A program made the translations under genes and the position numbers. A stretch of 43,408 bases of DNA. It comes from Zavarzinia aquatilis. GTDB taxonomy: Bacteria; Pseudomonadota; Alphaproteobacteria; Zavarziniales; Zavarziniaceae. The stretch's first letter is position 1, and each line of letters starts with the position of its first letter. The stretch is taken from assembly GCF_003173035.1 (NCBI RefSeq), contig NZ_QGLE01000018.1, positions 1-43,408 of the forward strand, written 5' to 3'. The notes under the pieces were generated by a model. The model was not told the origin of the DNA. It did not search any database and saw only the letters and a program-made list of their open reading frames with translations. Shown one piece after another: positions 33,355-41,807 of the stretch.

Positions 33355-36167
33355 ACTTTATGGTTGGCGATTGGTGCTGGCACACGCGGCAGGCTACGCC
33401 CTGCCGCGTGGTCGAGCGGCTGACGCTGTGGGGTGAAGCGGCCTTTCGTGTGTGGCTGCCGGCGAAGGACGCCGTGCTGCGCGCGCGGGCGACGGACTTG
33501 GCGACGCTTTCCAGCGTGCGGCCCACGGTGGAGCAGATTCTCCACGCCACGGCGGCGGCCAAGTTGCAGGACGCGCTGGAAGACAATCTGCTGCTGGCGC
33601 CGATCCAGTCGAGCGTCATTCCGCTGCCGCACCAGCTCTACGCGCTGAACCGCGCCGTCGGGCAGGATCGCATCCGCTACCTGCTCGCCGACGAGGTGGG
33701 TCTGGGCAAGACCATCGAGGCAGGTCTGGTGCTGCGGGAGCTGAAGCTGCGCGGCCGCGCCAAGCGCATTCTGGTGGTCGCGCCCAAAGGCCTGGTGCGG
33801 CAATGGCAGGCGGAGATGCGCCAGCATTTCGGCGAGCCGCTCCACTTCGTCGATCCTTCATCGCTGGCGGCCCTGCGGCAATGGCGCGGCGACAACGCGG
33901 AAGACAATGCCTGGCGGATGCACGACCAGGTGATCTGCGCGCTGGATTCGGTGAAGCCGCTGGAATCGCGGCGCGGCTGGAGCCTGGATCAGATCCAGAC
34001 CTACAACCGCGAACGCTTCGAGGATCTGGTGTCGGCGGCCTGGGATCTGGTCATCATCGACGAAGCGCACCGCATGGGCGGCAGCACCGAACAGGTGGCG
34101 CGCTACAAGCTGGGCGCGGCGCTGGCGGAAGCCTCGCCCTACCTGTTGCTGCTCTCGGCAACGCCGCATCAGGGCAAGACCGACCAGTTCATGCGCCTGA
34201 TGCAGTTGCTGGACCGGGACGCCTTCCCCGACGAGGGCAGCGTCAGCCGCGAGCGCGTGCAGCCCTTCGTGATCCGCACCGAAAAGCGCGCGGCGATCAA
34301 TGCCGAGGGACAACCCCTGTTCCGGCCCCGGCTCACGCGCTTGCACGCCGTCGCGTGGCAGGCCCGGCACGCGGCTCAGCAGCAATTATACGAAGCCGTC
34401 ACCGACTATGTGCGCCACGGCTACAATCAGGCGTTGGCGGCCAAGCAGCGCCATGTCGGCTTTCTGATGATCCTGATGCAGCGGCTGGTGACGTCCAGCA
34501 CCGCCGCGATCCGCGCCACGCTGGAAAAGCGCCAGACGGTGCTGGACACGCCGCAGACGCAAGCGCGCCTGTTCGACACGCTCAGCCCGGACGAATGGGC
34601 CGATCTCGACGGCGAGGCGCAGGTAGATCTGGCGCTGCAAGCGGGTGGTCTGGAGCTAGAGAAGTCGGAGGTCGAAACGCTGCTGGCGCTGGCGCGCTCC
34701 ACCGAGGCCGCCGGCACGGACGCCAAGGCCGAGAGCCTGCTGGAGCTGATCTACAGGCTGCAACAGGAAGAAGGCAACCCGGCGCTGAAGATGCTGGTAT
34801 TCACCGAGTTCGTGCCCACGCAGGCGATGCTCGCGGACTATCTGGAAAGCCGGGGCTTCACGGTCGCCACGCTCAACGGCGGCATGGACATGGAAGCCCG
34901 CACACGGACCTTGCAGACGTTCGCGCAGGACGCGCGCGTGCTGATTTCCACCGATGCGGGCGGTGAAGGTTTGAACCTTCAATTCTGCCACGTCATCGTC
35001 AATTTCGACATGCCGTGGAACCCGATGCGCATCGAGCAGCGCATCGGCCGCGTGGATCGTATCGGCCAGAAGCACGTCGTGCGGGCGTTGAATTTCGTGC
35101 TGGAAGACACGGTGGAGCACCGCGTCCGGCAGGTGCTGGAGGAGAAGCTCGCCGTCATCGCCGAGGAGTTCGGCATCGACAAGGCGGCGGACGTCATGGA
35201 CTCGGCGGAAGTGGAGCCGGTGTTCGACGAGCTGTTCGTGCAGAGCCTCCAACACCCCGAAGCCATAGAGCGCGAATGCGCGAGCGTGGTCTCGCAGTTG
35301 CGGACCACGCTGGCGGAATCGAATCGGAACAGCGATCTGCTGGCCGTGCCGCACGATCTCGACACGGACCAGGCGCGCAAGTGGCGTGACCACCCGGCTC
35401 AATTCTGGCTGGAACGCGCCGTCGTCAACGGGCTGGCGGTGCGCGGCGGATTGGCGGCGCAAGACGGCAACGTCTGGCGCGTGCGCTGGGCCGATGGCAT
35501 CGAGACGCCGCAAGCGTGCTTCGACGCGCGCGCGGCAAGCGAAAACCCAGCGGCGGAATGGCTGACCATGGAAGACCCACGAGCGCGGGCGATCATCAGC
35601 GACGTGCCGCGCTTCGTGGCGGGCCAGCCCCTGCCCGTGATCCGGGTGACGGGCCTGCCCGACTCGGTAAACGGTATCTGGTCGTTGTGGGAGATCGGGC
35701 TGGCCGCGCCGGGTGCGAACCGCAAGCGGTTCCTGCCTATCTTCATCAATGACGAAGGCCGCCCCTTCGTACCCACCGCCAAGAGGGTTTGGGATTTGCT
35801 GCTGACCGAAACCGTATCTGTGCAGTCGGTGGTGGACGCGGAGGCTTCGGTGCGCTGGTTCGAGGCGTCGTTCGCGGTGGCCAGCGCGCAGGGTGAAGCC
35901 CTGTTCGCGGCGCTGGCGGACGAACATCTCACCCGGATCAAGGAAGAGCAGGATCGCGCCGCCTACGCCTTCGACGCCCGCAATCAGGCCATCGGACGCA
36001 TCGGCCTGCCGGCCGTGCGTCAGTTCCGCCGTCGCCGTCTGCAAACCGAGCATGAGGCACGCCTGGCCGCGTTGGAAGATATGAAATCCAGCGTGCCGGA
36101 GCTGAACGCCGTGGCGATGGTGCGGATCGACGCCTCAGCCGGCAAGACCAGCGAGCGCGCGTCATGA
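33351..36167 (+). CDS. brxHII: BREX-3 SWI2/SNF2-type helicase BrxHII
   Basis: Superfamily 2 DNA translocase, 938 aa. Motif I is LADEVGLGKTIEAG (about 112-125), motif II VIIDEAH (DEAH 237-240), motif III LLSATPHQGK, and the second core domain has LISTDAGGEGLNLQ and MRIEQRIGRVDRIGQ. These are SNF2/RapA-like. In type 3 BREX this is the BrxHII core gene and sits between pglXI and pglZ, as here apart from the inserted ATPase/nuclease pair. ATG 33351 overlaps the preceding gene by 4 nt, and the stop overlaps pglZ. Confidence 0.93.
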   Translation: MNFMVGDWCWHTRQATPCRVVERLTLWGEAAFRVWLPAKDAVLRARATDLATLSSVRPTVEQILHATAAAKLQDALEDNLLLAPIQSSVIPLPHQLYALNRAVGQDRIRYLLADEVGLGKTIEAGLVLRELKLRGRAKRILVVAPKGLVRQWQAEMRQHFGEPLHFVDPSSLAALRQWRGDNAEDNAWRMHDQVICALDSVKPLESRRGWSLDQIQTYNRERFEDLVSAAWDLVIIDEAHRMGGSTEQVARYKLGAALAEASPYLLLLSATPHQGKTDQFMRLMQLLDRDAFPDEGSVSRERVQPFVIRTEKRAAINAEGQPLFRPRLTRLHAVAWQARHAAQQQLYEAVTDYVRHGYNQALAAKQRHVGFLMILMQRLVTSSTAAIRATLEKRQTVLDTPQTQARLFDTLSPDEWADLDGEAQVDLALQAGGLELEKSEVETLLALARSTEAAGTDAKAESLLELIYRLQQEEGNPALKMLVFTEFVPTQAMLADYLESRGFTVATLNGGMDMEARTRTLQTFAQDARVLISTDAGGEGLNLQFCHVIVNFDMPWNPMRIEQRIGRVDRIGQKHVVRALNFVLEDTVEHRVRQVLEEKLAVIAEEFGIDKAADVMDSAEVEPVFDELFVQSLQHPEAIERECASVVSQLRTTLAESNRNSDLLAVPHDLDTDQARKWRDHPAQFWLERAVVNGLAVRGGLAAQDGNVWRVRWADGIETPQACFDARAASENPAAEWLTMEDPRARAIISDVPRFVAGQPLPVIRVTGLPDSVNGIWSLWEIGLAAPGANRKRFLPIFINDEGRPFVPTAKRVWDLLLTETVSVQSVVDAEASVRWFEASFAVASAQGEALFAALADEHLTRIKEEQDRAAYAFDARNQAIGRIGLPAVRQFRRRRLQTEHEARLAALEDMKSSVPELNAVAMVRIDASAGKTSERAS

Positions 36168-38200
36168 GCCAATGGCATCAACGCATTCTTGGCTCTTTCA
36201 CGGCCGATCTTTCCCGGTTGTGGGTGGCCTGCGATCCAGATGGCGTGCTGTTGGACGAGAAGCTGCTGTCCGAACTGCGCACACGCGGCTTCGAGGTGAT
36301 GGGATACGACGACCCATTCGGGTTCCGCGCGGAATACGAGGAGCGGTATCGCGCGGCATGGGATGCCGACGAGCCGGCGCCATCACCGGCGCTGATCGTG
36401 CATCTGCGCCACGACAACGCAAACGATCTACCCTGGGACATCGTGCATAACGCCCGCCCGGCGGTGCGGCTAAATCTTGCCGAATTGTTCCCCAAACTGG
36501 CCTATGGCGCTGTGCGGCAGGTGGAACCGGAACGGCTAGAAATCCTGTTCGACGCCCATCAGACCGAGTTGCAGTCAGCGCGCGGCGAAAGCGAGTCGAA
36601 GGACTTCATTCTCGAACATGTCTATCAGTTGACGCCGCGATCGATCCGTGCGCCGGTGGACTTCTGGCGTGAAGTGCTGCGGCTGCACTTCGCCGGTCAC
36701 GCCTTGCCGAAGCCGTTCGCCGATCATGTTGCGGCCATCCTGCACGGCAGAGACTTGCTCGTCGGCCATCCGGTCGCGGAATGGCTGTCATCCAGGAGCG
36801 CGCTGCTGCGCGTGGTGCAGGACGCCTGGTATCGCTATCTGGAAAAGCTGAAGCTGGAAGGCAGGCGCATGTCCGAGCCTGATCCGCCACCCTTTGGAGC
36901 AGGCCAGATCGGCACAGAGATCGAGATTCCCTTCGATCACTCCGACGTGCGCGCCATCATCGACTCGATGTTTCTCGACGGCAGCTTGCATCCGATGGCG
37001 GTATCCGATGTTCCCACCGCCATGCCAGGCTGGATCAAGGCAGGCATCGTCGAGGATGTGTGGTCGCAATTCGCACTGGCGGAAAAAGGCATTGAGGCGC
37101 TTGCCGCAGCGGTGCCGGAAGTGGACGCGCCGCACAAGCTGTGGGGCGACTTTGCAAAACGCTATGGCGAGATGCTGAGCCGGGTTCATGAATTGCCTGG
37201 CAAGGATGCCGTCGAACGGATGGTCGCGATCCGGGAGCACATCAAGGCGATCCAGGCGCTGACGGACGAACGGTTGCAGGCGTGGATTGCCGCCGGCCAC
37301 TACGCCGACCTGATCCTGCAACCGGCGATCAAAGGCCCGGTGATGGTGCATCATGTTCCGCGCTTCTTGCGGCAGCGCCGTAGTGCGGGCGAAGCCAAGC
37401 TGGCGCTGCTGGTGTTCGATGGGCTGGCCTTCGATCAATGGGTGCGGATCAGGGAACATCTGATCGCTAACCAGCAGCCTTTGGCATTCGACGAGCGCAC
37501 GGCCTTCGCGTGGTTGCCCACGGTGACGTCGGTATCCCGTCAGGCGCTGTTCTCGGGCTTGCGGCCGCGCGAGTTCGACGATTCGATAGACCACACCAAC
37601 AAGGAAGAGACCTTGTGGAAGGCGTACTGGCAGAACGAAGCCGGTATCGCGGCCAGCGACGTGCTGTACCGCCGCGCATTGCACCAAGTCGAGCAACTGG
37701 GTGCCCTGAAAACCGAAATCGCCAGCCGCAAACCCAAGGTTCTGGGGCTGGTCATTGATGAGGTGGATGAACGGCTGCACAAAGAGCGATCCAAAGAGGA
37801 TGTAGCGCTGTGGATCGGGCGCTGGCTCGACACCGGCTTTGTTGAACGCCTCTTCGCCTTCCTGCTGGGCGAAGGCTTCAGCATCTATGTCACGGCGGAC
37901 CACGGCAATGTCGATGCTGTCGGTATCGGCAGGCCCAATCAGGGTGTGATCGCGGAAACACGCGGCGAGCGTGTGCGGGTTTACCGAAGCGAGCCGTTGC
38001 GCGCCGAATCGGCGGCCGCCTATCCGGGCACGCTCGCTCTGGACATCGCGGGGCTGCCTGCGAACTTCAAACCTCTATTCGCCGGAGGACGCAGCGCATT
38101 CGTTCCGTCCAGCGATCAGGTAGTGGTCCACGGTGGTGTGTCTGTCGAGGAACTAATCGTCCCCTTCGTGCGGGTCTCAAATGTAAGTGGCGTTGGGTGA
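36164..38200 (+). CDS. pglZ: BREX phosphatase-fold protein PglZ
   Basis: PglZ of 678 aa, alkaline-phosphatase superfamily. Metal-site segments are visible: LALLVFDGLAFDQW (Asp419), TVTSVSRQALFSGLRP (about 450-466) and YVTADHGNVDAVG (about 575-587). PglZ is the hallmark of all BREX types; its exact substrate is unsettled, though metal-dependent hydrolase activity is reported for members of the family. The gene overlaps brxHII by 4 nt and is followed by brxA after 9 nt. Confidence 0.93.
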   Translation: MSQWHQRILGSFTADLSRLWVACDPDGVLLDEKLLSELRTRGFEVMGYDDPFGFRAEYEERYRAAWDADEPAPSPALIVHLRHDNANDLPWDIVHNARPAVRLNLAELFPKLAYGAVRQVEPERLEILFDAHQTELQSARGESESKDFILEHVYQLTPRSIRAPVDFWREVLRLHFAGHALPKPFADHVAAILHGRDLLVGHPVAEWLSSRSALLRVVQDAWYRYLEKLKLEGRRMSEPDPPPFGAGQIGTEIEIPFDHSDVRAIIDSMFLDGSLHPMAVSDVPTAMPGWIKAGIVEDVWSQFALAEKGIEALAAAVPEVDAPHKLWGDFAKRYGEMLSRVHELPGKDAVERMVAIREHIKAIQALTDERLQAWIAAGHYADLILQPAIKGPVMVHHVPRFLRQRRSAGEAKLALLVFDGLAFDQWVRIREHLIANQQPLAFDERTAFAWLPTVTSVSRQALFSGLRPREFDDSIDHTNKEETLWKAYWQNEAGIAASDVLYRRALHQVEQLGALKTEIASRKPKVLGLVIDEVDERLHKERSKEDVALWIGRWLDTGFVERLFAFLLGEGFSIYVTADHGNVDAVGIGRPNQGVIAETRGERVRVYRSEPLRAESAAAYPGTLALDIAGLPANFKPLFAGGRSAFVPSSDQVVVHGGVSVEELIVPFVRVSNVSGVG

Positions 38201-38209
38201 GTTTGAGTG

Positions 38210-38929
38210 ATGCCGCAGGCTCCCCGCATAGGCTTCGATCGGTTCATCGCTCCCGAATGGGCGACGACCGCGCTGAAAGTTCGCGCTAGACTGGCGCGGC
38301 CCGAAGACTTAGAGGCATTGTTGGATGCCGCCGGGTTGGGGGCCGCCGCGCGAACGAAAACGCGCACGGTCTTGAAACGCCTATGGCTGGAACCGCGCAT
38401 CGATCTGGTGGACTACGCGGATCGTGGCGCGGCGATCTTCAAGGCGCACCCGGATGTGCCGGTCGCGGTGGTGCATTGGGGCATGGCGGTGGCCACGTAT
38501 CCGTTCTTCGGCAAGGTGGCTGAACTGATCGGGCGCTTGTCCGCTCTGCAAGGCGATTGCGCGTCCGCCGAAATCCATCGGCGTATGAGCGAAACCTACG
38601 GCGAACGTGAAGGCACCTACCGAATGACCAACATGGTCATTCAGAGTCAGGCTGGCTGGGGCGCTGTAGCGCGAACCGAAAAGGGCAGGCGTGTGTCCCG
38701 TTTGGCCCCCATCGTGATCGAGAATGAAGAACTGACGGCATGGTTGGTCGAAGCCGCCTTGCGCTACGCGGGCAAGCCGCTGGCAATTTCAAGTTTGCGA
38801 TCGCAGCCGGTGCTATTCCCGTTCAATCTGAAGCGGCCTTTGGCCTATCTTGCATCGAATAGCGAACACTTGGCCATGAGGAGGGAGGGAGCGAACGATC
38901 AGCTTGTCGCCTTGCGCGACGCGATTTGA
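38210..38929 (+). CDS. brxA: BREX protein BrxA (DUF1819-like)
   Basis: Protein of 239 aa, last gene of the BREX-3 operon, where brxA belongs in this type. The fold is helical with winged-helix-like parts (TRTVLKRLWLEPRIDLVDYA and MSETYGEREGTYRMTNMVIQ). BrxA from type 1 binds DNA; the same is likely here. A GTG immediately upstream (38207) is an equal alternative start. No clear terminator is seen before the convergent genes at 38941. Confidence 0.82.
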   Translation: MPQAPRIGFDRFIAPEWATTALKVRARLARPEDLEALLDAAGLGAAARTKTRTVLKRLWLEPRIDLVDYADRGAAIFKAHPDVPVAVVHWGMAVATYPFFGKVAELIGRLSALQGDCASAEIHRRMSETYGEREGTYRMTNMVIQSQAGWGAVARTEKGRRVSRLAPIVIENEELTAWLVEAALRYAGKPLAISSLRSQPVLFPFNLKRPLAYLASNSEHLAMRREGANDQLVALRDAI

Positions 38930-38940
38930 GAACGAGATTG

Positions 38941-39450
38941 TCAATCGGCGTGCAAAGTTGCCCCTGGATCGGCGCCCAATATTGACCCCTGCGCCGGGTT
39001 GTTCCGGTAGTGCATAGGAGGGGCCCGCGCGCGTCGCGCAGTGCCCTGTGCGAGCGACGAAGCGGCGCGCGTGGGAGGTCCCTGTGAACCCACCGGGGCA
39101 ACCCGAGGGGACGCCTCGAAGAACCAGCCCTCCGTTGACACCGGTGATGAATTTGGTGCCTGGACTGTCGCTGGCCAGACACCTGGGCCCGCCGTTGTGG
39201 TTATGCGGATCGTGCTGTTGGCGTTGTGCAGTGTGTTCACTTGCAGCCATGCGATTGCCCATTTCGCTGTCGCGTCGAGTTCCGTGGCCGTTGAAAGCGC
39301 GATCAAATATGTGAGCCAGAGGCCGACGCTGATCACTGTCATGATGAGTATGAAGCTGATCGCCGATCGAAATTGGATGCGCGTTTGCTGCTTCACCAGC
39401 TCGACGCCGCGCGTGAAATTGTCGGTGGCTTGGCTTTGTTTGAGCGTCAT
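38941..39450 (-). CDS. Single-pass membrane protein, unrecognised
   Basis: Product of 169 aa. The first 25 residues are polar, then a transmembrane helix (SAISFILIMTVISVGLWLTY, about 29-48) is followed by a low-complexity Ala/Pro/Arg-rich end that may be a frame read beyond a broken gene. It overlaps the upstream gene by 4 nt (ATGA), so the two form an operon. Similar small membrane proteins accompany mobilization genes, but no family can be named. The C-terminal half may not be native. Confidence 0.5.
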   Translation of the reverse strand: MTLKQSQATDNFTRGVELVKQQTRIQFRSAISFILIMTVISVGLWLTYLIALSTATELDATAKWAIAWLQVNTLHNANSTIRITTTAGPGVWPATVQAPNSSPVSTEGWFFEASPRVAPVGSQGPPTRAASSLAQGTARRARAPPMHYRNNPAQGSILGADPGATLHAD

Positions 39451-39953
39451 TCGGCCGCCCCGCGCTCGCGTTCATCTGCTTGAAGTTGGGCGATTTCGGC
39501 GTTTAGCCGGTCTTTCAGTTGGCGATATTTTTCCGACATGGCGTCGCGCCGATCGCTTGGCGTGAGCGGTGGGGAGTGGTCTGCCAACACTTCAGCGTAG
39601 GTGTCTTCGAGCGTAACGGTGACCTGCATGAGTAGTTTCAGGGATTGCTCTTGGCGGACCGCCATGACGCTGAGCGCCTGTTCGATGGTGTCGTTGTTGG
39701 CCGCGTGTTCGTGTTCTTCAATGGAGGCTTTGTGCAGGGCAAGTTGCTTTGTGATCGCCTTAGTCGTTTCGTGAACCTCTTTCAGGTGGTTGATGACGTG
39801 GGCGGGACTGAGACCATCTCGCCTCGCTCCAACAGCTTCGTAGAGCGCATTCCGAATGAATTCTCGGGGCGGGTAGTTACCGGCCACACCCTTTATCAGG
39901 GCCAGTAGATCGGACGAGATCCAGACGCTTAGAGCCTGTCGAGGGGATTTCAT
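39447..39953 (-). CDS. Ribbon-helix-helix-like protein with coiled coil
   Basis: Product of 168 aa. The ATG at 39953 (MKSPRQALSVWISSDLLALI) is preferred over a far upstream one at 40199, whose extra 82 residues would run through the repeat array. The first 45 residues fit a ribbon-helix-helix: a strand QALSVWIS, then two helices ending FIRNALYEAVGARR. The remainder is a long, heptad-like helical region (HVINHLKEVHETTKAITKQL and onward). RHH proteins of this build serve as relaxosome accessories or centromere binders. The phased GAGAG array 126-234 bp upstream is a likely target. Identification is by shape only. Confidence 0.6.
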   Translation of the reverse strand: MKSPRQALSVWISSDLLALIKGVAGNYPPREFIRNALYEAVGARRDGLSPAHVINHLKEVHETTKAITKQLALHKASIEEHEHAANNDTIEQALSVMAVRQEQSLKLLMQVTVTLEDTYAEVLADHSPPLTPSDRRDAMSEKYRQLKDRLNAEIAQLQADERERGAAE

Positions 39954-40078
39954 GGGGTTTGTCCTGGTTTGAGTGCTCCCTAGAGTATGGCACCGCGGGC
40001 ACGGTCGTTTGGGCTCAACAGGATCAATTTTCGGCAGGTATACGGTTTTTCCCGACAACTTGCCGGGGCCAGCGCCAT

Positions 40079-40187
40079 GAGAGAATTCGAGAGCAGGATG
40101 AGAGCAATCGAGAGCGCGACGCGAAAATCTGAGAGAAACCGAGAGAAAAACGAGAGAAAGTGAGATGCCGATGAGATGATTTGAGAG
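40079..40187. repeat. Helically phased GAGAG array (10.4-bp period)
   Basis: GAGAG or GAGAT begins at 40079, 40089, 40100, 40110, 40131, 40141, 40152, 40162, 40173 and 40183. Only the position expected near 40121 is missing (GCGAA there). The steps of 10, 11, 10, 21, 10, 11, 10, 11, 10 follow the helical repeat of B-DNA over ten turns. The array lies upstream of the ribbon-helix-helix-like gene. It is likely a cooperative protein-binding site such as a centromere, an oriT accessory region or an origin. Confidence 0.8.
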
Positions 40188-40230
40188 GAATTTTGCCAAA
40201 AATTGGCCATCTACTCGCCGATTTATTCTT

Positions 40231-40323
40231 TAATTTCAAAGGCTTATGGGAATGTTGAGAGGAATGGGAGAATAGCTTTTTGCCGCGCTCTCACTTTCTC
40301 TCACCAGTAAGCCTTTGATTTTA
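40231..40323. repeat. Inverted repeat flanking a second GAGAG set
   Basis: TCAAAGGCTTA at 40236-40246 recurs inverted at 40308-40318 (TAAGCCTTTGA), with partly matching outer bases (CTTTAA). Between them are GAGAG-type motifs at 40257 and 40268 and, inverted, CTCTC at 40288 and 40298. The rest of the gene-free stretch 39954-40672 shows no coding signal. The layout resembles plasmid origin or transfer-origin DNA. Confidence 0.5.
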
Positions 40324-40637
40324 AAGCGTTTTCTGTTGAACTTGTCCCGCGCCTGCAAGGTGCATGGGGTGTGACATGAATTTTTCCTTCGATGCCCCGC
40401 ATCGGCCAGTACTCGATAAGGGGGTTCTCGTGGGCTCGTTTCGATGTTCCCGGCAGGGGGATCCGACCGCTGGGCATGAGCGCGCGACGATGCAGTAATT
40501 CGGCGTCGCGATCGCTATTGCTCCCGCCGCAGGAGGCACCCGAGCCGGCGACGGCCCCCTCCTCCCCTTTAGGGCTCCTCTCTATCGCCGTACCGCAGGC
40601 CGCTTGTCGATATCCCCTGGAACACTCCGGCGCCCGG

Positions 40638-40660
40638 ATGTATATGTTCATACATATGCA
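40638..40660. promoter_or_regulatory. AT-rich dyad upstream of vapB
   Basis: TATATGTTCATACATATG contains TATG-TT-CATA and overlapping partial dyads 13-35 bp before the vapB start. VapBC complexes commonly bind such sites to repress their own operon. The dyad is imperfect. Confidence 0.4.
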
Positions 40661-40672
40661 ATAGGAATTCAG

Positions 40673-40942
40673 ATGCCCCAGCCTCGACGCAGCGAGCCGA
40701 TAGCCCCCCGCGAAGCCAAGCTGTTCCGGAACAACAAGAGCCAAGCCGTGCGCATCCCGGCGGACTTCGAACTGCCGGGCGACCGGGTGATGATCCACCG
40801 GGACGGCGATCGCCTGATCATCGAGCCGGTGCGGCGCCAGAACCTGCTGGACGTCCTGGCGGGGCTGGAGCCGCTCGGGCCGGAAGACCAGTTCCCGGAG
40901 ATCGACGACACCCTGCTCCCGGCGAGAGCCATCGACCTGTGA
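40673..40942 (+). CDS. vapB: Antitoxin VapB (AbrB/SpoVT fold)
   Basis: Antitoxin of 89 aa that should neutralise the adjacent VapC. The N-terminal swapped-hairpin pattern is clear: AKLFRNNKSQAVRIPADFEL, then PGDRVMIHRDGDRLIIEPV. The acidic tail (EDQFPEIDDTLLPAR) is the usual toxin-wrapping part. The ATG at 40673 is the start nearest the dyad; upstream in-frame sequence is not VapB-like. The stop overlaps vapC (GTGA). Confidence 0.93.
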   Translation: MPQPRRSEPIAPREAKLFRNNKSQAVRIPADFELPGDRVMIHRDGDRLIIEPVRRQNLLDVLAGLEPLGPEDQFPEIDDTLLPARAIDL

Positions 40943-41343
40943 GCCAGCTCTACATGCTGGACACCAACATCGTGTCCGCGCTGGCCCGCGACCCTCACGG
41001 CATCGTCGCCAGACGCATCGCCGAGGTCGGGCCGGAATCGCTCTGCGTCAGCATCGTCACCGCGGCCGAGCTGTGCTATGGCTGCGCCAGGAAGGGATCG
41101 CCCAGACTGCAAGCGCAGATCGAGGCGATCCTGGGGGCCCTGCAGATCGTCGCCCTCGACGTCCCCGCCGATGCCGAATACGGCAATGTACGGGCCTCCC
41201 AGGAAGCCGCAGGCACACCCATCGGCCCCAACGACTTGTTCATCGCCGCCCATGCCCTGGCGCTCGGCGCCGTGCTGGTAACGGCCAACACTGGAGAGTT
41301 CACGCGCGTCGGTGCTCTGCGGGTCGAGAACTGGCTCGCATGA
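40939..41343 (+). CDS. vapC: Toxin VapC (PIN-domain ribonuclease)
   Basis: PIN-domain RNase of 134 aa starting at the GTG that overlaps the vapB stop. Metal-binding acids are present: Asp8 in MLDTNIVSAL, Glu44 in TAAELCYG and Asp99 in GPNDLFIAAHA; TANTGEF follows where the fourth residue is expected. VapC toxins typically cut initiator tRNA or rRNA. This is of interest because the island sits in an initiator tRNA gene, though that link is only suggestive. It probably stabilises the island. Confidence 0.94.
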   Translation: MSQLYMLDTNIVSALARDPHGIVARRIAEVGPESLCVSIVTAAELCYGCARKGSPRLQAQIEAILGALQIVALDVPADAEYGNVRASQEAAGTPIGPNDLFIAAHALALGAVLVTANTGEFTRVGALRVENWLA

Positions 41344-41350
41344 GCCTCAT

Positions 41351-41383
41351 AAAAAAATTCGGCGGCACCCCTGCGGGGTGCCG
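41351..41383. terminator. Hairpin after vapC
   Basis: A 9-bp stem CGGCACCCC/GGGGTGCCG with a 3-nt loop (41363-41383) lies 20 bp after the vapC stop. A7 at 41351-41357 makes a T-run on the minus strand, offset by five bases, so it suits minus-strand termination better than plus. Confidence 0.45.
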
Positions 41384-41437
41384 GTCACCGCGCGGCCCCG
41401 ATATAATTGCCCGACGATTTCCAATGACGAGGCGCCC

Positions 41438-41707
41438 ATGCGCGAATTCTCTGAAGCCGAATGGCGGAACGATCCGACGACAGTAGCGGCGGCGGCGAAC
41501 GACGCCCTTGTCGTCCTCCTGAACGACGGCCAGGCGCGCCATGTCCTGATGACGATCGAGCGCTACAGACGCATGCAGCGATCCGACCCTCGGCCCGTTT
41601 ACAGGACCGACAATATACCGCCCGAGATTGCCGCCGAGATCCTCACGGCCATCGACGCATTTCTGGGCGATGACGTCGAGCACGAAGCGGACGACCACCG
41701 CGCCTGA
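41438..41707 (+). CDS. Orphan Phd/YefM-like antitoxin
   Basis: Product of 89 aa from the ATG at 41438. MREFSEAEWRNDPTTVAAAA, then NDALVVLLNDGQARHVLMTI, then ERYRRMQ is the Phd-type pattern: an N-terminal DNA-binding fold that ends at MTIERYRRM. An acidic tail follows. No toxin gene sits beside it, so it is either solitary or the partner was lost. It follows vapC by 94 bp. Confidence 0.7.
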   Translation: MREFSEAEWRNDPTTVAAAANDALVVLLNDGQARHVLMTIERYRRMQRSDPRPVYRTDNIPPEIAAEILTAIDAFLGDDVEHEADDHRA

Positions 41708-41720
41708 TGCCCTCGATCCC

Positions 41721-41773
41721 GGCATGAGCGCCGCAAGGGCGCTCATGCCAGACACACCCCCGAGGGGTGTGTC
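41721..41773. terminator. Twin hairpins between convergent genes
   Basis: Two perfect stems lie between the orphan antitoxin (plus) and the integrase (minus): GGCATGAGCGCC with its complement (12 bp, 41721-41749) and GACACACCCC with its complement (10 bp, 41751-41773). Neither has a T-run. They probably end transcripts from both sides. Confidence 0.5.
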
Positions 41774-41807
41774 CGCGCGCCGCCGGGCGGCGCTTCGACC
41801 ATGTCGA

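Noticed and set aside
34656-36053. Long minus-strand open frame (465 codons) opposite the helicase gene
   Set aside because: It is a shadow of brxHII in GC-rich DNA: the plus strand has all helicase motifs and the minus-strand product is His/Arg-rich without any domain.
20804-38929. DISARM, or a stand-alone DUF1156-helicase system, as the main system
   Set aside because: PglZ, BrxC, BrxF and BrxA are all present in type 3 BREX order; no DrmA/B/C-type genes are seen.
38813-39475. 220-codon minus-strand frame overlapping brxA and the membrane protein gene
   Set aside because: It conflicts with two better supported genes and has no recognisable start or domain.
40392-40664. 90-codon plus-strand frame before vapB
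   Set aside because: Composition is not protein-like, the start lacks a ribosome site, and the frame overlaps the putative vapB promoter and dyad.
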